Below, piece by piece: positions 28,903 to 37,750 of a DNA stretch of 64,000 nucleotides. Below the pieces are notes generated by a model, which had not been told where the DNA came from, did not search any database, and saw nothing but the letters and a program-made list of their open reading frames with translations. Numbering within the stretch: position 1 is the first letter of the stretch; each line of letters begins with the position of its first letter. Where the stretch lies: contig JAHBYW010000004.1 of NCBI GenBank assembly GCA_019635755.1, positions 248,001 through 312,000 of the forward strand. Direction: 5' to 3'. A program made the position numbers and the translations under genes. This DNA is from Rhizobiaceae bacterium (GTDB lineage Bacteria > Pseudomonadota > Alphaproteobacteria > Rhizobiales > Rhizobiaceae).

Positions 28903-29324
28903 CAGCGGCTCCTGTCGGCCCGGAATCCAAGGCGGGCGGCCGTCGTCTTCGCAGTAACGGGATCGGCGAACGCGAAATGGCCACCCGTCCAGGTGAAGTC
29001 CCGGAAGCGGATCGAGACGATGGCCGGCTCGCGCAACCGGATCTCCGCGATGTCGGCCGGAGAGACGACGCGGGTGAAGAAGCCGTCACCAAAGCTCTGG
29101 ACGATACCGGTCCGGCCGTCGGCAAGGTCCAGGAAGGCTGACTCGCCGTTCGCCGTCATGACGGCGTTGCCGACCTCGATATCCGGGAAGTCGGTCCGGA
29201 ATGCGCCGAGCGCCTGGTCGAAGCCCGACAGCGTTGCCCGGTGGCTCCCGCCAGTCAGGTGCACGGCGATCACCGTAGCGGCGATTCCCAGGACGACGAT
29301 CGCCGCAAGCAGCGGCAGGCTCAT
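28902..29324 (-). CDS. Membrane-anchored protein of unknown function
   Basis: A 140-residue protein that I do not recognise. It has one N-terminal membrane helix (SLPLLAAIVVLGIAATVIAVHL) and then a soluble domain of about 115 residues, most likely periplasmic, with the notable stretches GNAVMTANGESAFLDLADG and FTWTGGHFAFADP. It contains no cysteine or obvious catalytic motif. Translational coupling to the hydroxylase downstream suggests a linked role, perhaps as a partner of that enzyme. The ATG at 29324 gives the membrane helix; the longer open frame upstream overlaps the NDUFAF6-like gene. Confidence 0.75.
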   Translation of the reverse strand: MSLPLLAAIVVLGIAATVIAVHLTGGSHRATLSGFDQALGAFRTDFPDIEVGNAVMTANGESAFLDLADGRTGIVQSFGDGFFTRVVSPADIAEIRLREPAIVSIRFRDFTWTGGHFAFADPVTAKTTAARLGFRADRSR

Positions 29325-29388
29325 CCGCGAACTCCTCCCGACACGTCTTCCGAACCGGTTAGCACGCTCGTGGCGACGGTCAAGGCGA

Positions 29389-30231
29389 TCAGCGCCACCC
29401 CCGCGCCGCGTAGCGGAAGAGCAGCCAGTGCCGGTGGAGCGGCGACGGACCGGCCGCCATCCCACCCGACGGCCCTGCGCGCTGGAGCCGGTCGAGCCAG
29501 CGGGGGGAAAGCGCCATCGGCAGGTATGCCGGGCGAAGGGTGGCCGGCATCGCCAGCGCCGCGCGGCGGAAGGCCCCGAGATGATCGCGCGCCAGCGCCA
29601 GCATCGCGGCGAAGGCGCGTTCGACGGCGGCGCTTTGCTGCCCGGCCAGCCATTCCTCCCGGCTGCACCCGGCGGCCGCCAGCAGGTCGAGGGGAGCAAA
29701 GCATTGCCCGCGCGCGCGATGGATGGGAAGCAGACGAAGCGCGCTCAAAACAACCTGCGCGCATCCGGCGTGCCCGGAGGCTTCCGACGCATGGGCGGCG
29801 GCTGGCGGGTCGAGCACCATCGCGCAGAGCTGGACCATTGCCGCCGCCGTCTCGCCGGCATAGCCCTCGAGGTCTGCGCGCGTCGGCATCGGATCGTCGT
29901 AGAGGTCGAAGATGCGGGCTTCGAGATACGTGTCGAGCGCGGACACTGGAAGTCCATGCAGCTGGACGGCGCGCCTCAATTCCGAGAGCAGCGGATTGCC
30001 GGCGTCTGCCTGATCGTCGCCTAGCGTAATCGCGTCGCGCCACCACTGAAGGCGCAGTTCGCCGGTCATTGGCTGGCTGGTGCGGTCGCGCACCGCAGCG
30101 ATCTCGGCGTCGAAAGCCCGCAGCGCCAGCAGCGGCCGGCGCTTCGGCTCCGGCGCGTATAGTGTGGACAGATAGGCGTCGGGATCGGCCTGCCGGACCG
30201 CGCGCGCGACGAGGTCGGCCGCCGCCTCCAC
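29389..30231 (-). CDS. Squalene/phytoene synthase-like protein, NDUFAF6 homologue
   Basis: A 280-residue protein with the trans-isoprenyl diphosphate synthase fold but lacking the paired DxxxD motifs of true squalene or phytoene synthases. ALRAFDAEIAAVRD and GELRLQWWRDAI match the mitochondrial complex I assembly factor NDUFAF6, a pseudo-enzyme. The role is therefore likely assembly of respiratory complex I rather than carotenoid or hopanoid synthesis (inference from family). Translation starts at GTG 30231, one base after the stop of the NDUFAF3-like gene, so the two are coupled. Confidence 0.85.
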   Translation of the reverse strand: MEAAADLVARAVRQADPDAYLSTLYAPEPKRRPLLALRAFDAEIAAVRDRTSQPMTGELRLQWWRDAITLGDDQADAGNPLLSELRRAVQLHGLPVSALDTYLEARIFDLYDDPMPTRADLEGYAGETAAAMVQLCAMVLDPPAAAHASEASGHAGCAQVVLSALRLLPIHRARGQCFAPLDLLAAAGCSREEWLAGQQSAAVERAFAAMLALARDHLGAFRRAALAMPATLRPAYLPMALSPRWLDRLQRAGPSGGMAAGPSPLHRHWLLFRYAARGWR

Positions 30232-30232
30232 C

Positions 30233-30622
30233 TCAGTCCACGGCGAGCAGGGCCGCGCCGACCGCCCGGCCCTCCGCGAGAAGCACGTTGAAGGTGCGAA
30301 CGGCGGCGCCGGTCGCCATCGGGTCGGAGGCGATGCCAGCCTGCCGAAGCGCGTCGCGGACGTCCGGCCCCAGGCGTTTCATGTCCGCCCCCAGGCCAAT
30401 CAGCAGGACTTCGATATCGGCGGCTTCATCGAGAACCCGAGCGAAATCGGCGACGACAAGCGCCGCCGGGTCCAGGGGGGTCCATCCGTGCACGCCGGAG
30501 GGAAGGCACAGGAGCGAGCCGCGATGCGACATGCCCGCGAAGCGGAAACCACCGTTCCCATACGCCTCGATCGGAGCACGCCCGGGAAAATGGGCGGCCC
30601 TGATCTCGATGCCGGCGCCCAT
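30233..30622 (-). CDS. Mth938-like domain protein, NDUFAF3 homologue
   Basis: A 129-residue protein of the Mth938/DUF498 family. The family blocks are GFRFAGMSHRGSLLCLPSGVHGW and, later, DIEVLLIGLGADMKRLGPDVRDAL, ending in the predicted fold core AVRTFNVLLAEGRAVGAALL. The human member NDUFAF3 is a complex I assembly factor. Its alphaproteobacterial counterparts are known to sit beside secD/secF, exactly the position seen here, four bases behind secDF. Its own biochemical activity is unknown. Confidence 0.87.
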   Translation of the reverse strand: MGAGIEIRAAHFPGRAPIEAYGNGGFRFAGMSHRGSLLCLPSGVHGWTPLDPAALVVADFARVLDEAADIEVLLIGLGADMKRLGPDVRDALRQAGIASDPMATGAAVRTFNVLLAEGRAVGAALLAVD

Positions 30623-30626
30623 GGCG

Positions 30627-33182
30627 TCAGGTGGCGGCGGTCGCGGACGGGAGCGGCGTCTTGTCCTTTTCCTTGTCTGCCTCGAACATGTCGGGGCGGA
30701 GCCGGAAGAGGATCAGCAGCGGACCCGCGACGAACACCGACGAGTAGGTGCCGAAGAGGATGCCGAACAGCATCGCGAAGGTGAAGGACGAGATCACCTC
30801 GCCGCCGAAGAAGTAGAGCGCCAGCAGCGCCATCAGCGTCGTGGTGCCGGTCAGGATGGTTCGCGACAGCGTCTGGTTCATCGACAGGTCGAGCAGCTGC
30901 TCGATCGGCATCTTCTTGTATTTTCGCAGGTTCTCGCGGACGCGGTCGTACACCACGACGGTGTCGTTGATCGAATAGCCCACGATCGTGAGGATGGCCG
31001 CGATACTCGTCAGATTGAACTCGATTCCCGTGACGACGAAGATGAACACCATCGCGATCACGTCGTGCAGGGTCGAGATCACGGCGCCGAGGCCGAACTG
31101 CCACTCGAAGCGTATCCAGATGTAGATCAGCATCGCGACCAGCGAGGCGAGCACACCCATGGTCCCGGCCCAGGCAAGCTCGGCCGAAACGGTCGGGCCC
31201 ACAACCTCGACGCGTCGCAGTTCGTATTCCTCCTGCAGTTCGCCGCGCACCTTCTCGACCGCGGACTGCTCGGCATTGTCGCCCGCCTGCTGGCCTTCGA
31301 CGCGGATGAGCAGGTCGGCGGGATTTCCATACTCCTGCACCTGGACGTCGCCGAGGTTCAGTTCGCCCAGCCGCGCGCGCACGTCGGCCGCGTCGGCCGT
31401 GCCGTCCTTGGCCTGGATCTCGATGATGGAACCGCCCCGGAAGTCGACGCCGTAATTCATGTTCCATGTGAAGAACAGCACGGCGGTCAGAACGGACAGT
31501 GCGGCCGAGAAGGTGAACGCATATTTGCGCATCCCCATGAAGCCGATCTTCGTCTCGGCCGGGAAACGGATCAGGCCGGACGGTATTTCCGTGGGCCGCA
31601 GCCGCCGCAGCCAGATCGCGATCAGCCACCGGGTCAGCGTGAACGCGGTGAAGACCGTGGTGACGATGCCGATCGCCAGCGTGACAGCAAATCCGCGGAT
31701 CGGGCCCGAGCCCAGATAGAACAGGATCACCGCCGCAATGAATGTCGTGACGTTGGCGTCGACGACGGTCGCCAGAGCGCGCTGGAAGCCTGAATCGAGC
31801 GACTGGACCAGCGACCGGCCCTGCCGTCGCTCCTCCTTCACGCGCTCGTAGATGATCACGTTGGAGTCGACGGCCATGCCCATGGTGAGCACGATGCCGG
31901 CGATGCCCGGCATGGTGAGTGTCGCCCCCAGAACCGACAGCACGGCGATCATCAGGATGATGTTGGCGGCGAGTGCGATGTTGGCGATCGCGCCGAGACT
32001 GCCATACGCCACGAACATGAACGCGAAGGTGAGCATGATCGCGATAATGGCGGCAATCTCGCCGGCCGCGATGGAGTCGGCGCCAAGGCTCGGACCGACG
32101 GTGCGCTCTTCGACGATGGTCAGGTCGGCCGGCAGGGCGCCGGCACGCAGCAGCACGGCAAGGTCGTTGGCGCTCTCGACCGTGAAGTTGCCCGAGATCT
32201 GCCCGGTGCCGCCCAGGATGGGCTCGCGGATCTGCGGTGCGGAAATGACCTGGTTGTCGAGGATGATCGCGAACAGGCGTCCGACGTTCTGCTGGGTCGC
32301 CTGGCCGAAGCGGGCGGCGCCCTTTGCGTCGAAGCGGAAGGAGACCACCGGCTCGCTGGTCCGCTGGTCGAACGTCGCCTGCGCGTCCACGAGGTTCTCG
32401 CCGGACACGATCACGCGGTCCTCGATCAGCCACGGCACAGGCGGATCGTCGGTCGAGTAGAGCACCGTCGAGCCCGCCGGCGGACGTCCCTGGATCGCCT
32501 CCTGGACCGGCATCGACTGATCGACCATCTGAAACGTCAGCTTGGCGGTCTGGCCGAGGATGTCCTTCAGGCGCTGGGGGTCCTGGAGGCCGGGCACCTG
32601 GACCAGGATGCGGTCGGCGCCCTGGCGCTGGATGATCGGCTCGGTCGTGCCGAGCTCGTTGACGCGCCGGCTGACCACCTCGATCGACTGCGTCACGGCG
32701 GTCGACACGCGGTAGTCGATGCCCTCGTCCGTAAGGGTATAGCGCAGCAGGCCAGGCTCGGGCTCGTCCTGGATCATCTCGACGACCGACGTCGTGCCGA
32801 ACACGCCGGACGCGACCGGCGCGACCAGAGTCTCGAGCGCCTTGAGCGCGTCGTCGACCTCGCTCGCCTCGCGGACACGAACCTGCACCGAGCGCCCCGA
32901 GCCCGAAAGGCCCGTATAGCCGATCTTGGCGTCGCGCAGCATCGTGCGGATGTCGTCGCGCGCGGCCGTCAGTCGCTCGTTGATCAGGTCGTTTCGATCG
33001 ACCGCGAGCAGGATATGCGACCCGCCCTGCAGATCGAGCCCAAGCGTCATCGGGCTCGATGGCAGCCAGCGCGGCATCGAGTCCCGCACGCTCTGCGGGA
33101 TGACGTTGGGGCTGGCGAACAGCGCGCCGATGATCACGACGGCCCAGATCGCGATCGTCTTCCAGCGGGAGAAATAAAGCAT
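30627..33182 (-). CDS. secDF: Protein translocase subunit SecDF (fused SecD and SecF)
   Basis: A single 851-residue polypeptide in which SecD (about 1-520) and SecF (about 540-851) are fused, giving about 12 membrane helices. It uses the proton motive force to complete Sec-dependent export from the periplasmic side. SecD blocks include LGLDLQGGSHILLAVD, RILVQVPGLQDPQRLK and GMAVDSNVIIYERVKEE; SecF blocks include MNYGVDFRGGSIIEIQ and VVVYDRVRENLRKYK. Fusion is normal in Hyphomicrobiales. yajC lies 51 bases upstream and the NDUFAF3-like gene follows after four bases. Confidence 0.97.
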   Translation of the reverse strand: MLYFSRWKTIAIWAVVIIGALFASPNVIPQSVRDSMPRWLPSSPMTLGLDLQGGSHILLAVDRNDLINERLTAARDDIRTMLRDAKIGYTGLSGSGRSVQVRVREASEVDDALKALETLVAPVASGVFGTTSVVEMIQDEPEPGLLRYTLTDEGIDYRVSTAVTQSIEVVSRRVNELGTTEPIIQRQGADRILVQVPGLQDPQRLKDILGQTAKLTFQMVDQSMPVQEAIQGRPPAGSTVLYSTDDPPVPWLIEDRVIVSGENLVDAQATFDQRTSEPVVSFRFDAKGAARFGQATQQNVGRLFAIILDNQVISAPQIREPILGGTGQISGNFTVESANDLAVLLRAGALPADLTIVEERTVGPSLGADSIAAGEIAAIIAIMLTFAFMFVAYGSLGAIANIALAANIILMIAVLSVLGATLTMPGIAGIVLTMGMAVDSNVIIYERVKEERRQGRSLVQSLDSGFQRALATVVDANVTTFIAAVILFYLGSGPIRGFAVTLAIGIVTTVFTAFTLTRWLIAIWLRRLRPTEIPSGLIRFPAETKIGFMGMRKYAFTFSAALSVLTAVLFFTWNMNYGVDFRGGSIIEIQAKDGTADAADVRARLGELNLGDVQVQEYGNPADLLIRVEGQQAGDNAEQSAVEKVRGELQEEYELRRVEVVGPTVSAELAWAGTMGVLASLVAMLIYIWIRFEWQFGLGAVISTLHDVIAMVFIFVVTGIEFNLTSIAAILTIVGYSINDTVVVYDRVRENLRKYKKMPIEQLLDLSMNQTLSRTILTGTTTLMALLALYFFGGEVISSFTFAMLFGILFGTYSSVFVAGPLLILFRLRPDMFEADKEKDKTPLPSATAAT

Positions 33183-33233
33183 GTCGTCTCTTCCAGGCGG
33201 ACGCGTGTTCGCGACAGTTCGCGCCGAATGCGC

Positions 33234-33542
33234 TTATTTCTTGGCGTTCTGATTGGCGACCGGCTCGCCCTTGACGCGCACGTCCATGATCGTCGACCGC
33301 AGCGCCGTGACCTTGGCACCGCCGAGGTCGACTTCGACCTCGTCGCTGCCGTCGACGACTTTAGTGACCTTGCCGACCAGGCCGCCGCCGGTCACGACCG
33401 TGTCGCCCCGGCGGATCGCCGCCAGCATCTCGCCGCGCTTCTTCATCTGCATCCGCTGCGGGCGGATGATGAGGAAGTACATGATCACGAAGATCAGGAC
33501 GAAGGGCAGGATGCTGACGAAAATATCGGGAGAGCCGCCCAT
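33234..33542 (-). CDS. yajC: Preprotein translocase subunit YajC
   Basis: YajC, 102 residues, a single-span inner-membrane component of the SecDF-YajC complex. The membrane helix is SILPFVLIFVIMYFLI, directly followed by RPQRMQMKKRGEML, the family hallmark, and then a small cytosolic domain. The ATG at 33542 has AAGGAA upstream with a suitable gap; the open frame to 33623 has no homology. It is the first gene of the yajC-secDF-NDUFAF3-NDUFAF6 series and is divergent from the DUF815 ATPase. Confidence 0.95.
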   Translation of the reverse strand: MGGSPDIFVSILPFVLIFVIMYFLIIRPQRMQMKKRGEMLAAIRRGDTVVTGGGLVGKVTKVVDGSDEVEVDLGGAKVTALRSTIMDVRVKGEPVANQNAKK

Positions 33543-33703
33543 CGGGTGTTCCTTGTTGCCGGGGCGCGCGGCCCCTTGAAATTTCGGCGGAATATAGTGA
33601 TCCGCCCCTTCATTGCAACTCAAACCGGGCCGTCCGGCCGTGCTTTTCCGGTCTGTCGCGCCGTGTTAGAGCGTTGCCCGCAAACAGCCGGACACTGCCG
33701 AAG

Positions 33704-34570
33704 ATGCACAATAGCCTGCGCGAAGAGCTCAGGAGCCAGATCGAACGTCTGGCCGCCGCGGTCGACCGCCTGGCGCCCAGGGAACCGGCGGCGCCCCGGC
33801 TGGACGACGCCGATTGCTTCGTCTGGAACCCCCAGCCGGGCGAACTCGATCCGGTGCATCGCGTTAACCGGGTCGATCTGACCCTAATCCGAGGCGTCGA
33901 TCACGTTCGCGACATCCTGCTGGACAACACGCGGCGTTTCGCCGCCGGCCTGCCCGCGAACAACGCGCTCCTGTGGGGCGCACGCGGCATGGGCAAGTCG
34001 TCGCTGGTGAAGGCCGTCCACGCAGCGGTCAAGGCCGAGGGGGCGAGCCTGAAGCTGATCGAGATCCACCGCGAGGACATCGACACCCTGCCTTCCCTGC
34101 TCGCCATTCTGAAGCCGTCCGGGCTGCGCTTCATCCTGTTCTGCGACGACCTCTCATTCGATCATGACGACACCTCGTACAAATCGCTTAAGGCGGCGCT
34201 GGAAGGCGGCGTCGAGGGACGGCCGGACAACGTGCTGTTCTACGCCACGTCGAACCGCCGTCACCTGATGCCGCGCGACATGATCGACAATGAGCGCTCG
34301 ACCGCCATCAACCCGTCCGAGGCAGTCGAGGAAAAGGTGTCGCTGTCCGATCGCTTCGGCCTGTGGCTCGGCTTTCACAAATGCTCGCAGGACGAGTTCC
34401 TCGACATGGTCGCGGCCTATGCCAGCTATCACGAACTGAAAATCGGCGATGAGGCCTTGCGCGCCGACGCGTTGGAGTGGGCCACGACGCGCGGCGGCCG
34501 GTCCGGACGCGTGGCCTGGCAGTTCATCCAGGACCTCGCCGGACGGCTCGGGCAGAAGCTCAGGTCCTGA
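33704..34570 (+). CDS. DUF815 family ATP-binding protein (AAA+ type)
   Basis: A 288-residue ATPase of the DUF815 family. Walker A is GARGMGKSS at residues 92-100, and Walker B is seen in RFILFCDDLSF near 143-153. The substrate-specificity part ends with GGRSGRVAWQFIQDLAGR. The cellular role of the family is not established. It is often found beside yajC/secDF and nlpD in alphaproteobacteria. The ATG at 33704 is chosen; an in-frame TTG at 33674 only adds MPANSRTLPK. It stands alone between divergent yajC and the convergent nlpD-like gene. Confidence 0.88.
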   Translation: MHNSLREELRSQIERLAAAVDRLAPREPAAPRLDDADCFVWNPQPGELDPVHRVNRVDLTLIRGVDHVRDILLDNTRRFAAGLPANNALLWGARGMGKSSLVKAVHAAVKAEGASLKLIEIHREDIDTLPSLLAILKPSGLRFILFCDDLSFDHDDTSYKSLKAALEGGVEGRPDNVLFYATSNRRHLMPRDMIDNERSTAINPSEAVEEKVSLSDRFGLWLGFHKCSQDEFLDMVAAYASYHELKIGDEALRADALEWATTRGGRSGRVAWQFIQDLAGRLGQKLRS

Positions 34571-34579
34571 AACGAAGAA

Positions 34580-34599
34580 GCCCGCCCCAGGGGGCGGGC
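34580..34599 (-). terminator. Terminator-like hairpin after the nlpD-like gene
   Basis: GCCCGCCCC/GGGGCGGGC forms a 9-bp stem in the convergent gap. On the minus strand the tail is TTCTTCGTTTC, moderately U-rich. A second inverted repeat lies at 34606-34635. On the plus strand no U-run follows, so it serves the minus strand better. Confidence 0.5.
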
Positions 34600-34657
34600 A
34601 GGTCGCGGGCCTGACTGGAGGTCAGGCGGCCCGCCGCATCTTCTTGGTCTTGGTTGC

Positions 34658-36199
34658 CTATTCCAGATAGCTCGACGGATCGACCGGCGCGGAATCCTTG
34701 CGCACCTCGAAGTGCAGTTTCGGCATCTCCGCGTTTCCGCTCATGCCGGAGCGCGCAATCTCCTGGCCACGCTTGACCTTGTCGCCGCGCGACACCTTGA
34801 GCTCGCTGGTATGGCCGTAGACGGTGACCAGCCCGTCCTCGTGGCGTACCAGCACAGTGTTGCCGAAATCCTTGAGCCCGTCGCCGGCGTAGATGACGAC
34901 GCCGTTCTCGGCGGCCTTGACGATGGTCCCCTCAGGCACCGCGATGTCGATGCCGTCGTTGGACTTCCCGCCGCCCTTCCCGTAGTTCGAGATCACGCGG
35001 CCACGCACCGGCCAGCGCATGCGGCCGATCCCGGTGGCGTCCGGCGCCGCGGCGGCGGTGTCGGTCGACACCTCGCTGATGGCGTCCTTCTTGGGCGGCG
35101 TGTAGCCGCCGGCAACCTCTTCCGAACTCGCGCTCTTGGCCGGACCGGCCGCGCCCGTCGTCGTCTTGTCGACCTCGGCCGGCTCGGCAGCGGCGACCGT
35201 CGCGGCCTTGCCGCCCGGAACCTTCAGCACCTGGCCGATCCGGAGCAGGCCGTCGCTCAGCCCGTTCGCTTCCTTCAGCGCCGGCACGCCGACGCCGGTC
35301 TTCTTGGCGATCTTGGACAGCGTGTCGCCGGCGGCGACCGTGTAGGTCCCCGCGGGCTTTGCCGCGTTGTCGGCCTTGGCGGACTCCGTCGCCGCAGGCG
35401 CCACCTCGGGTTCCTTGACCTTCGGCGCGCTGGGCAGCACGGCCACCTTGTCGGTCGGCTTCGTCGGCAGCGGCACCTTGTCCGCGGGCACGTCGTATTT
35501 CGTGCCCGTCGAGGACTTGGCGACGGCGACGTTCGGATCCGCGTCGGGCATCGAGGTCGGCGCGGTGCGCGAATAGACGTAGGTCGGGATGACGACCTTC
35601 TGCCCCGCCTTGAGCGCGCTGGCAGACGTCAGCCCGTTGGCCTTCATGATTTCCTTGGGCGGCACGCCGAAGCGGCGCGACAGGTTGTAGACGGTCTCGC
35701 CCTCCTTGATCGTCACCTGGGTGCCGCCGGCCCGCGACCAGCCCTCGTCGGCGGCGGCAGGCAGTTCCTGAACCACCGGCTTTGCCGGTGCGGTGTCCGC
35801 CACCGTGCCGGTCACGGTGCGATCGACGGCAGGTGCGGAAGCAGGCAGCGTCGCGGTCGCCAGCGAGGGCGCCTCTGTCGTGCCGCCCGTTCCGACGGGG
35901 GCCAGCCCGGTGCGGGTCACGCCTCCGGTTGCCGGCTCGACAGCCGTCCGGTTGACGGAGCCGGTATAGGTGCCGTCGAGCGACGATGCCTGGACGCCCG
36001 TGTCCCCGGGGAAAGCCTGGTCGGTGGGCGGCGCGACCACGGTCTGCCGTTTCGCGGTCGATGAGGTGAAGAGCCCGTCGACGCCGTCGCTGAAGCGGAC
36101 CGCGTCGGAACTGCACCCTGAGGCCAGCCCGCCGATCATCAAGATGGCGGCGCCCCGTGCAAGATTGCGCCGTGAAGACCTGAGTGTTTGCACCCGCAT
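34658..36199 (-). CDS. LysM and degenerate M23 domain lipoprotein, NlpD-like
   Basis: A 513-residue protein with a signal peptide and lipobox (GLASGC, Cys29), two LysM peptidoglycan-binding domains (about 161-205 and 285-327), long Ala/Pro/Thr-rich linkers, and an M23 (LytM) domain at 394-500. The zinc site is incomplete: the first His is replaced by Asn in SNDGID (Asn414), and the HxH motif reads KLH (Lys494), while GHTSEL keeps its His. It is therefore probably not a peptidase but an amidase activator like NlpD/EnvC. The surE-pcm-nlpD order supports this. Confidence 0.9.
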   Translation of the reverse strand: MRVQTLRSSRRNLARGAAILMIGGLASGCSSDAVRFSDGVDGLFTSSTAKRQTVVAPPTDQAFPGDTGVQASSLDGTYTGSVNRTAVEPATGGVTRTGLAPVGTGGTTEAPSLATATLPASAPAVDRTVTGTVADTAPAKPVVQELPAAADEGWSRAGGTQVTIKEGETVYNLSRRFGVPPKEIMKANGLTSASALKAGQKVVIPTYVYSRTAPTSMPDADPNVAVAKSSTGTKYDVPADKVPLPTKPTDKVAVLPSAPKVKEPEVAPAATESAKADNAAKPAGTYTVAAGDTLSKIAKKTGVGVPALKEANGLSDGLLRIGQVLKVPGGKAATVAAAEPAEVDKTTTGAAGPAKSASSEEVAGGYTPPKKDAISEVSTDTAAAAPDATGIGRMRWPVRGRVISNYGKGGGKSNDGIDIAVPEGTIVKAAENGVVIYAGDGLKDFGNTVLVRHEDGLVTVYGHTSELKVSRGDKVKRGQEIARSGMSGNAEMPKLHFEVRKDSAPVDPSSYLE

Positions 36200-36341
36200 C
36201 GATTTGACCCGCGCGTACCCGATACCGAACCGAGCTGGATTAAAGCGCGTTAATGTTACCGGCGGGTTAAGCGATGACGGAATGCCGTGATTCTGTTCAG
36301 AGAATCGGCAGGCGGCATGCCGGCGGGTGCGGCCGTGCTCT

Positions 36342-36992
36342 CTACAGGACGGCAGCGATGCCCTTGGCCAGCGGCTGCAACCTCACGGTGCCGATGTCGG
36401 TGCGCTCGAAACGGCTTCCCACCTTGGAAAGCCGCGCCAGCACCTGCTCCTCCTCCGGCGGACCGATCGGCGCCACCATGACGCCGCCGGTCGACAGCTG
36501 GTCGACGAATACGCGCGGATGGCTATCGAACGCGGCCCACACCACGATCCGGTCGAACGGGCCGTCGGCCACGGCGCCGTTGAACCCGTCAGCGTGGCGG
36601 ACATGGACGTTGGTGAGGCCCAGCGCTTCGAAGCGCCCTTTCGCCTGATTCGCCAGCGTCTTGAACCGTTCCAGCGTCACCACCCGCGCGGCGAGGCGCC
36701 CCATGACTGCGGCCGTGTAACCCGAGCCCGTGCCGACCTCGAGGACGCGGTGGCCGGGTTCGATGTCGAGCGTGGCGATGATGGATGCCTGCAGGTCGAC
36801 GCCCTCGATCGCCTCGCCGCATTCGATCGGCAGCATGCGGTCGCTCCACGCCAGCGACTGCCATTGCGGCGGCAGGAAGCCCTTGCGGGGCGTCGCCTCG
36901 AACGCGGTGACCAGGTTCTTTGCGGCCATGCCCTTGCCCCGCAGGCGAAGCAAAAAGGCCGCGAAACTCTCGCGTTCGTCGGCGGGCGGCAT
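36342..36992 (-). CDS. pcm: Protein-L-isoaspartate O-methyltransferase
   Basis: Pcm, 216 residues, methylates isoaspartyl residues in damaged proteins so that they can revert to aspartate. The SAM-binding motif is VLEVGTGSGYTAAVMGR. Earlier, ATPRKGFLPP and MLPIECGEAIE are typical of the family. The ATG at 36992 shares one base with the surE stop. It belongs to the serS-surE-pcm-nlpD series, whose order is conserved from alpha- to gammaproteobacteria. The nlpD-like gene follows after 142 bases. Confidence 0.95.
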   Translation of the reverse strand: MPPADERESFAAFLLRLRGKGMAAKNLVTAFEATPRKGFLPPQWQSLAWSDRMLPIECGEAIEGVDLQASIIATLDIEPGHRVLEVGTGSGYTAAVMGRLAARVVTLERFKTLANQAKGRFEALGLTNVHVRHADGFNGAVADGPFDRIVVWAAFDSHPRVFVDQLSTGGVMVAPIGPPEEEQVLARLSKVGSRFERTDIGTVRLQPLAKGIAAVL

Positions 36993-37750
36993 CAGGCGAG
37001 CGCCTTCGCCAGGCTGTCGCGCACCTCGTGCGCGGTCAGGTCGAGCTGCAGCGGCGTCACCGAGATGCGGTTGTTGCGCACCGCATGCAGGTCCGTGCCC
37101 TGCTTCACGTCCTCCTGCTCGCGGCCGAACCGCAGCCAGTAGTAGGGAAATCCACGGCCGTCGGCGCGCTGGTCGATCCAGAGCGAATGCACCAGCTTGC
37201 CCTGGCTGGTGACCGACACGCCGTCGATCTCCTTCGCAGGCACATTGGGGAAATTCACGTTAAGGAACACGCCGGCGGGCAATTCCATGCGGATCAGCCG
37301 CTCGAGCAGCGGCGGCGCGAGTTCCTCCGCGATCTCGTAGGGCACGGTCCGCTCCTCGTTGCGGTAATTGTAGCCCTGGCTGAGCGCGATCGAGCGGATG
37401 CCCAGCATCGCGCCCTCCATCGCACCGGCCACCGTGCCCGAATAGGTCACGTCATCGGCGACGTTCATGCCCGAATTGATACCGGACAGCACGAGATCCG
37501 GCATGCCGGGCAGCACCTTTCGCACGCCCATGATGACGCAGTCGGTCGGGGTGCCCCGCACCGCGAAATGCCGGTCGCTGATCTTCCGGAGCCTGAGCGG
37601 CTCGGAGATGGAGAGCGAGTGCGCATAACCGGACTGGTCGCTTTCCGGCGCCACGATCCACACGTCGTCGGATAGCTGCCGCGCCACGCGTTCGAGTGCA
37701 GCCAGCCCCTCGGCATGGATGCCGTCGTCATTGGTGAGCAGGATGCGCAC
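36992..37750 (-). CDS. surE: 5'/3'-nucleotidase SurE
   Basis: SurE, 252 residues, a metal-dependent acid phosphatase acting on nucleoside monophosphates and short polyphosphates. The N-terminal [15 protein letters not shown] holds the paired Asp metal ligands, and [12 protein letters not shown] and [20 protein letters not shown] supply the Ser and Asn. Translation starts at GTG 37750, overlapping the serS stop in TAGTG; the frame to 38092 is only a shadow of serS. The 1-base overlaps on both sides mark tight coupling. Confidence 0.95.
   Translation of the reverse strand: MRILLTNDDGIHAEGLAALERVARQLSDDVWIVAPESDQSGYAHSLSISEPLRLRKISDRHFAVRGTPTDCVIMGVRKVLPGMPDLVLSGINSGMNVADDVTYSGTVAGAMEGAMLGIRSIALSQGYNYRNEERTVPYEIAEELAPPLLERLIRMELPAGVFLNVNFPNVPAKEIDGVSVTSQGKLVHSLWIDQRADGRGFPYYWLRFGREQEDVKQGTDLHAVRNNRISVTPLQLDLTAHEVRDSLAKALA

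Noticed and set aside
27955-30231. A hopanoid or carotenoid cluster, suggested by a squalene/phytoene synthase-like gene near a sterol desaturase-like gene
   Set aside because: The synthase-like protein lacks the DxxxD motifs and matches the NDUFAF6 pseudo-enzyme branch. No squalene-hopene cyclase, desaturase series or other terpenoid gene is present.
34606-34635. Second inverted repeat in the gap between the DUF815 and nlpD-like genes as an independent terminator
   Set aside because: The stem is interrupted by a bulge and neither strand shows a U-run next to it. It is mentioned only as part of the convergent gap.
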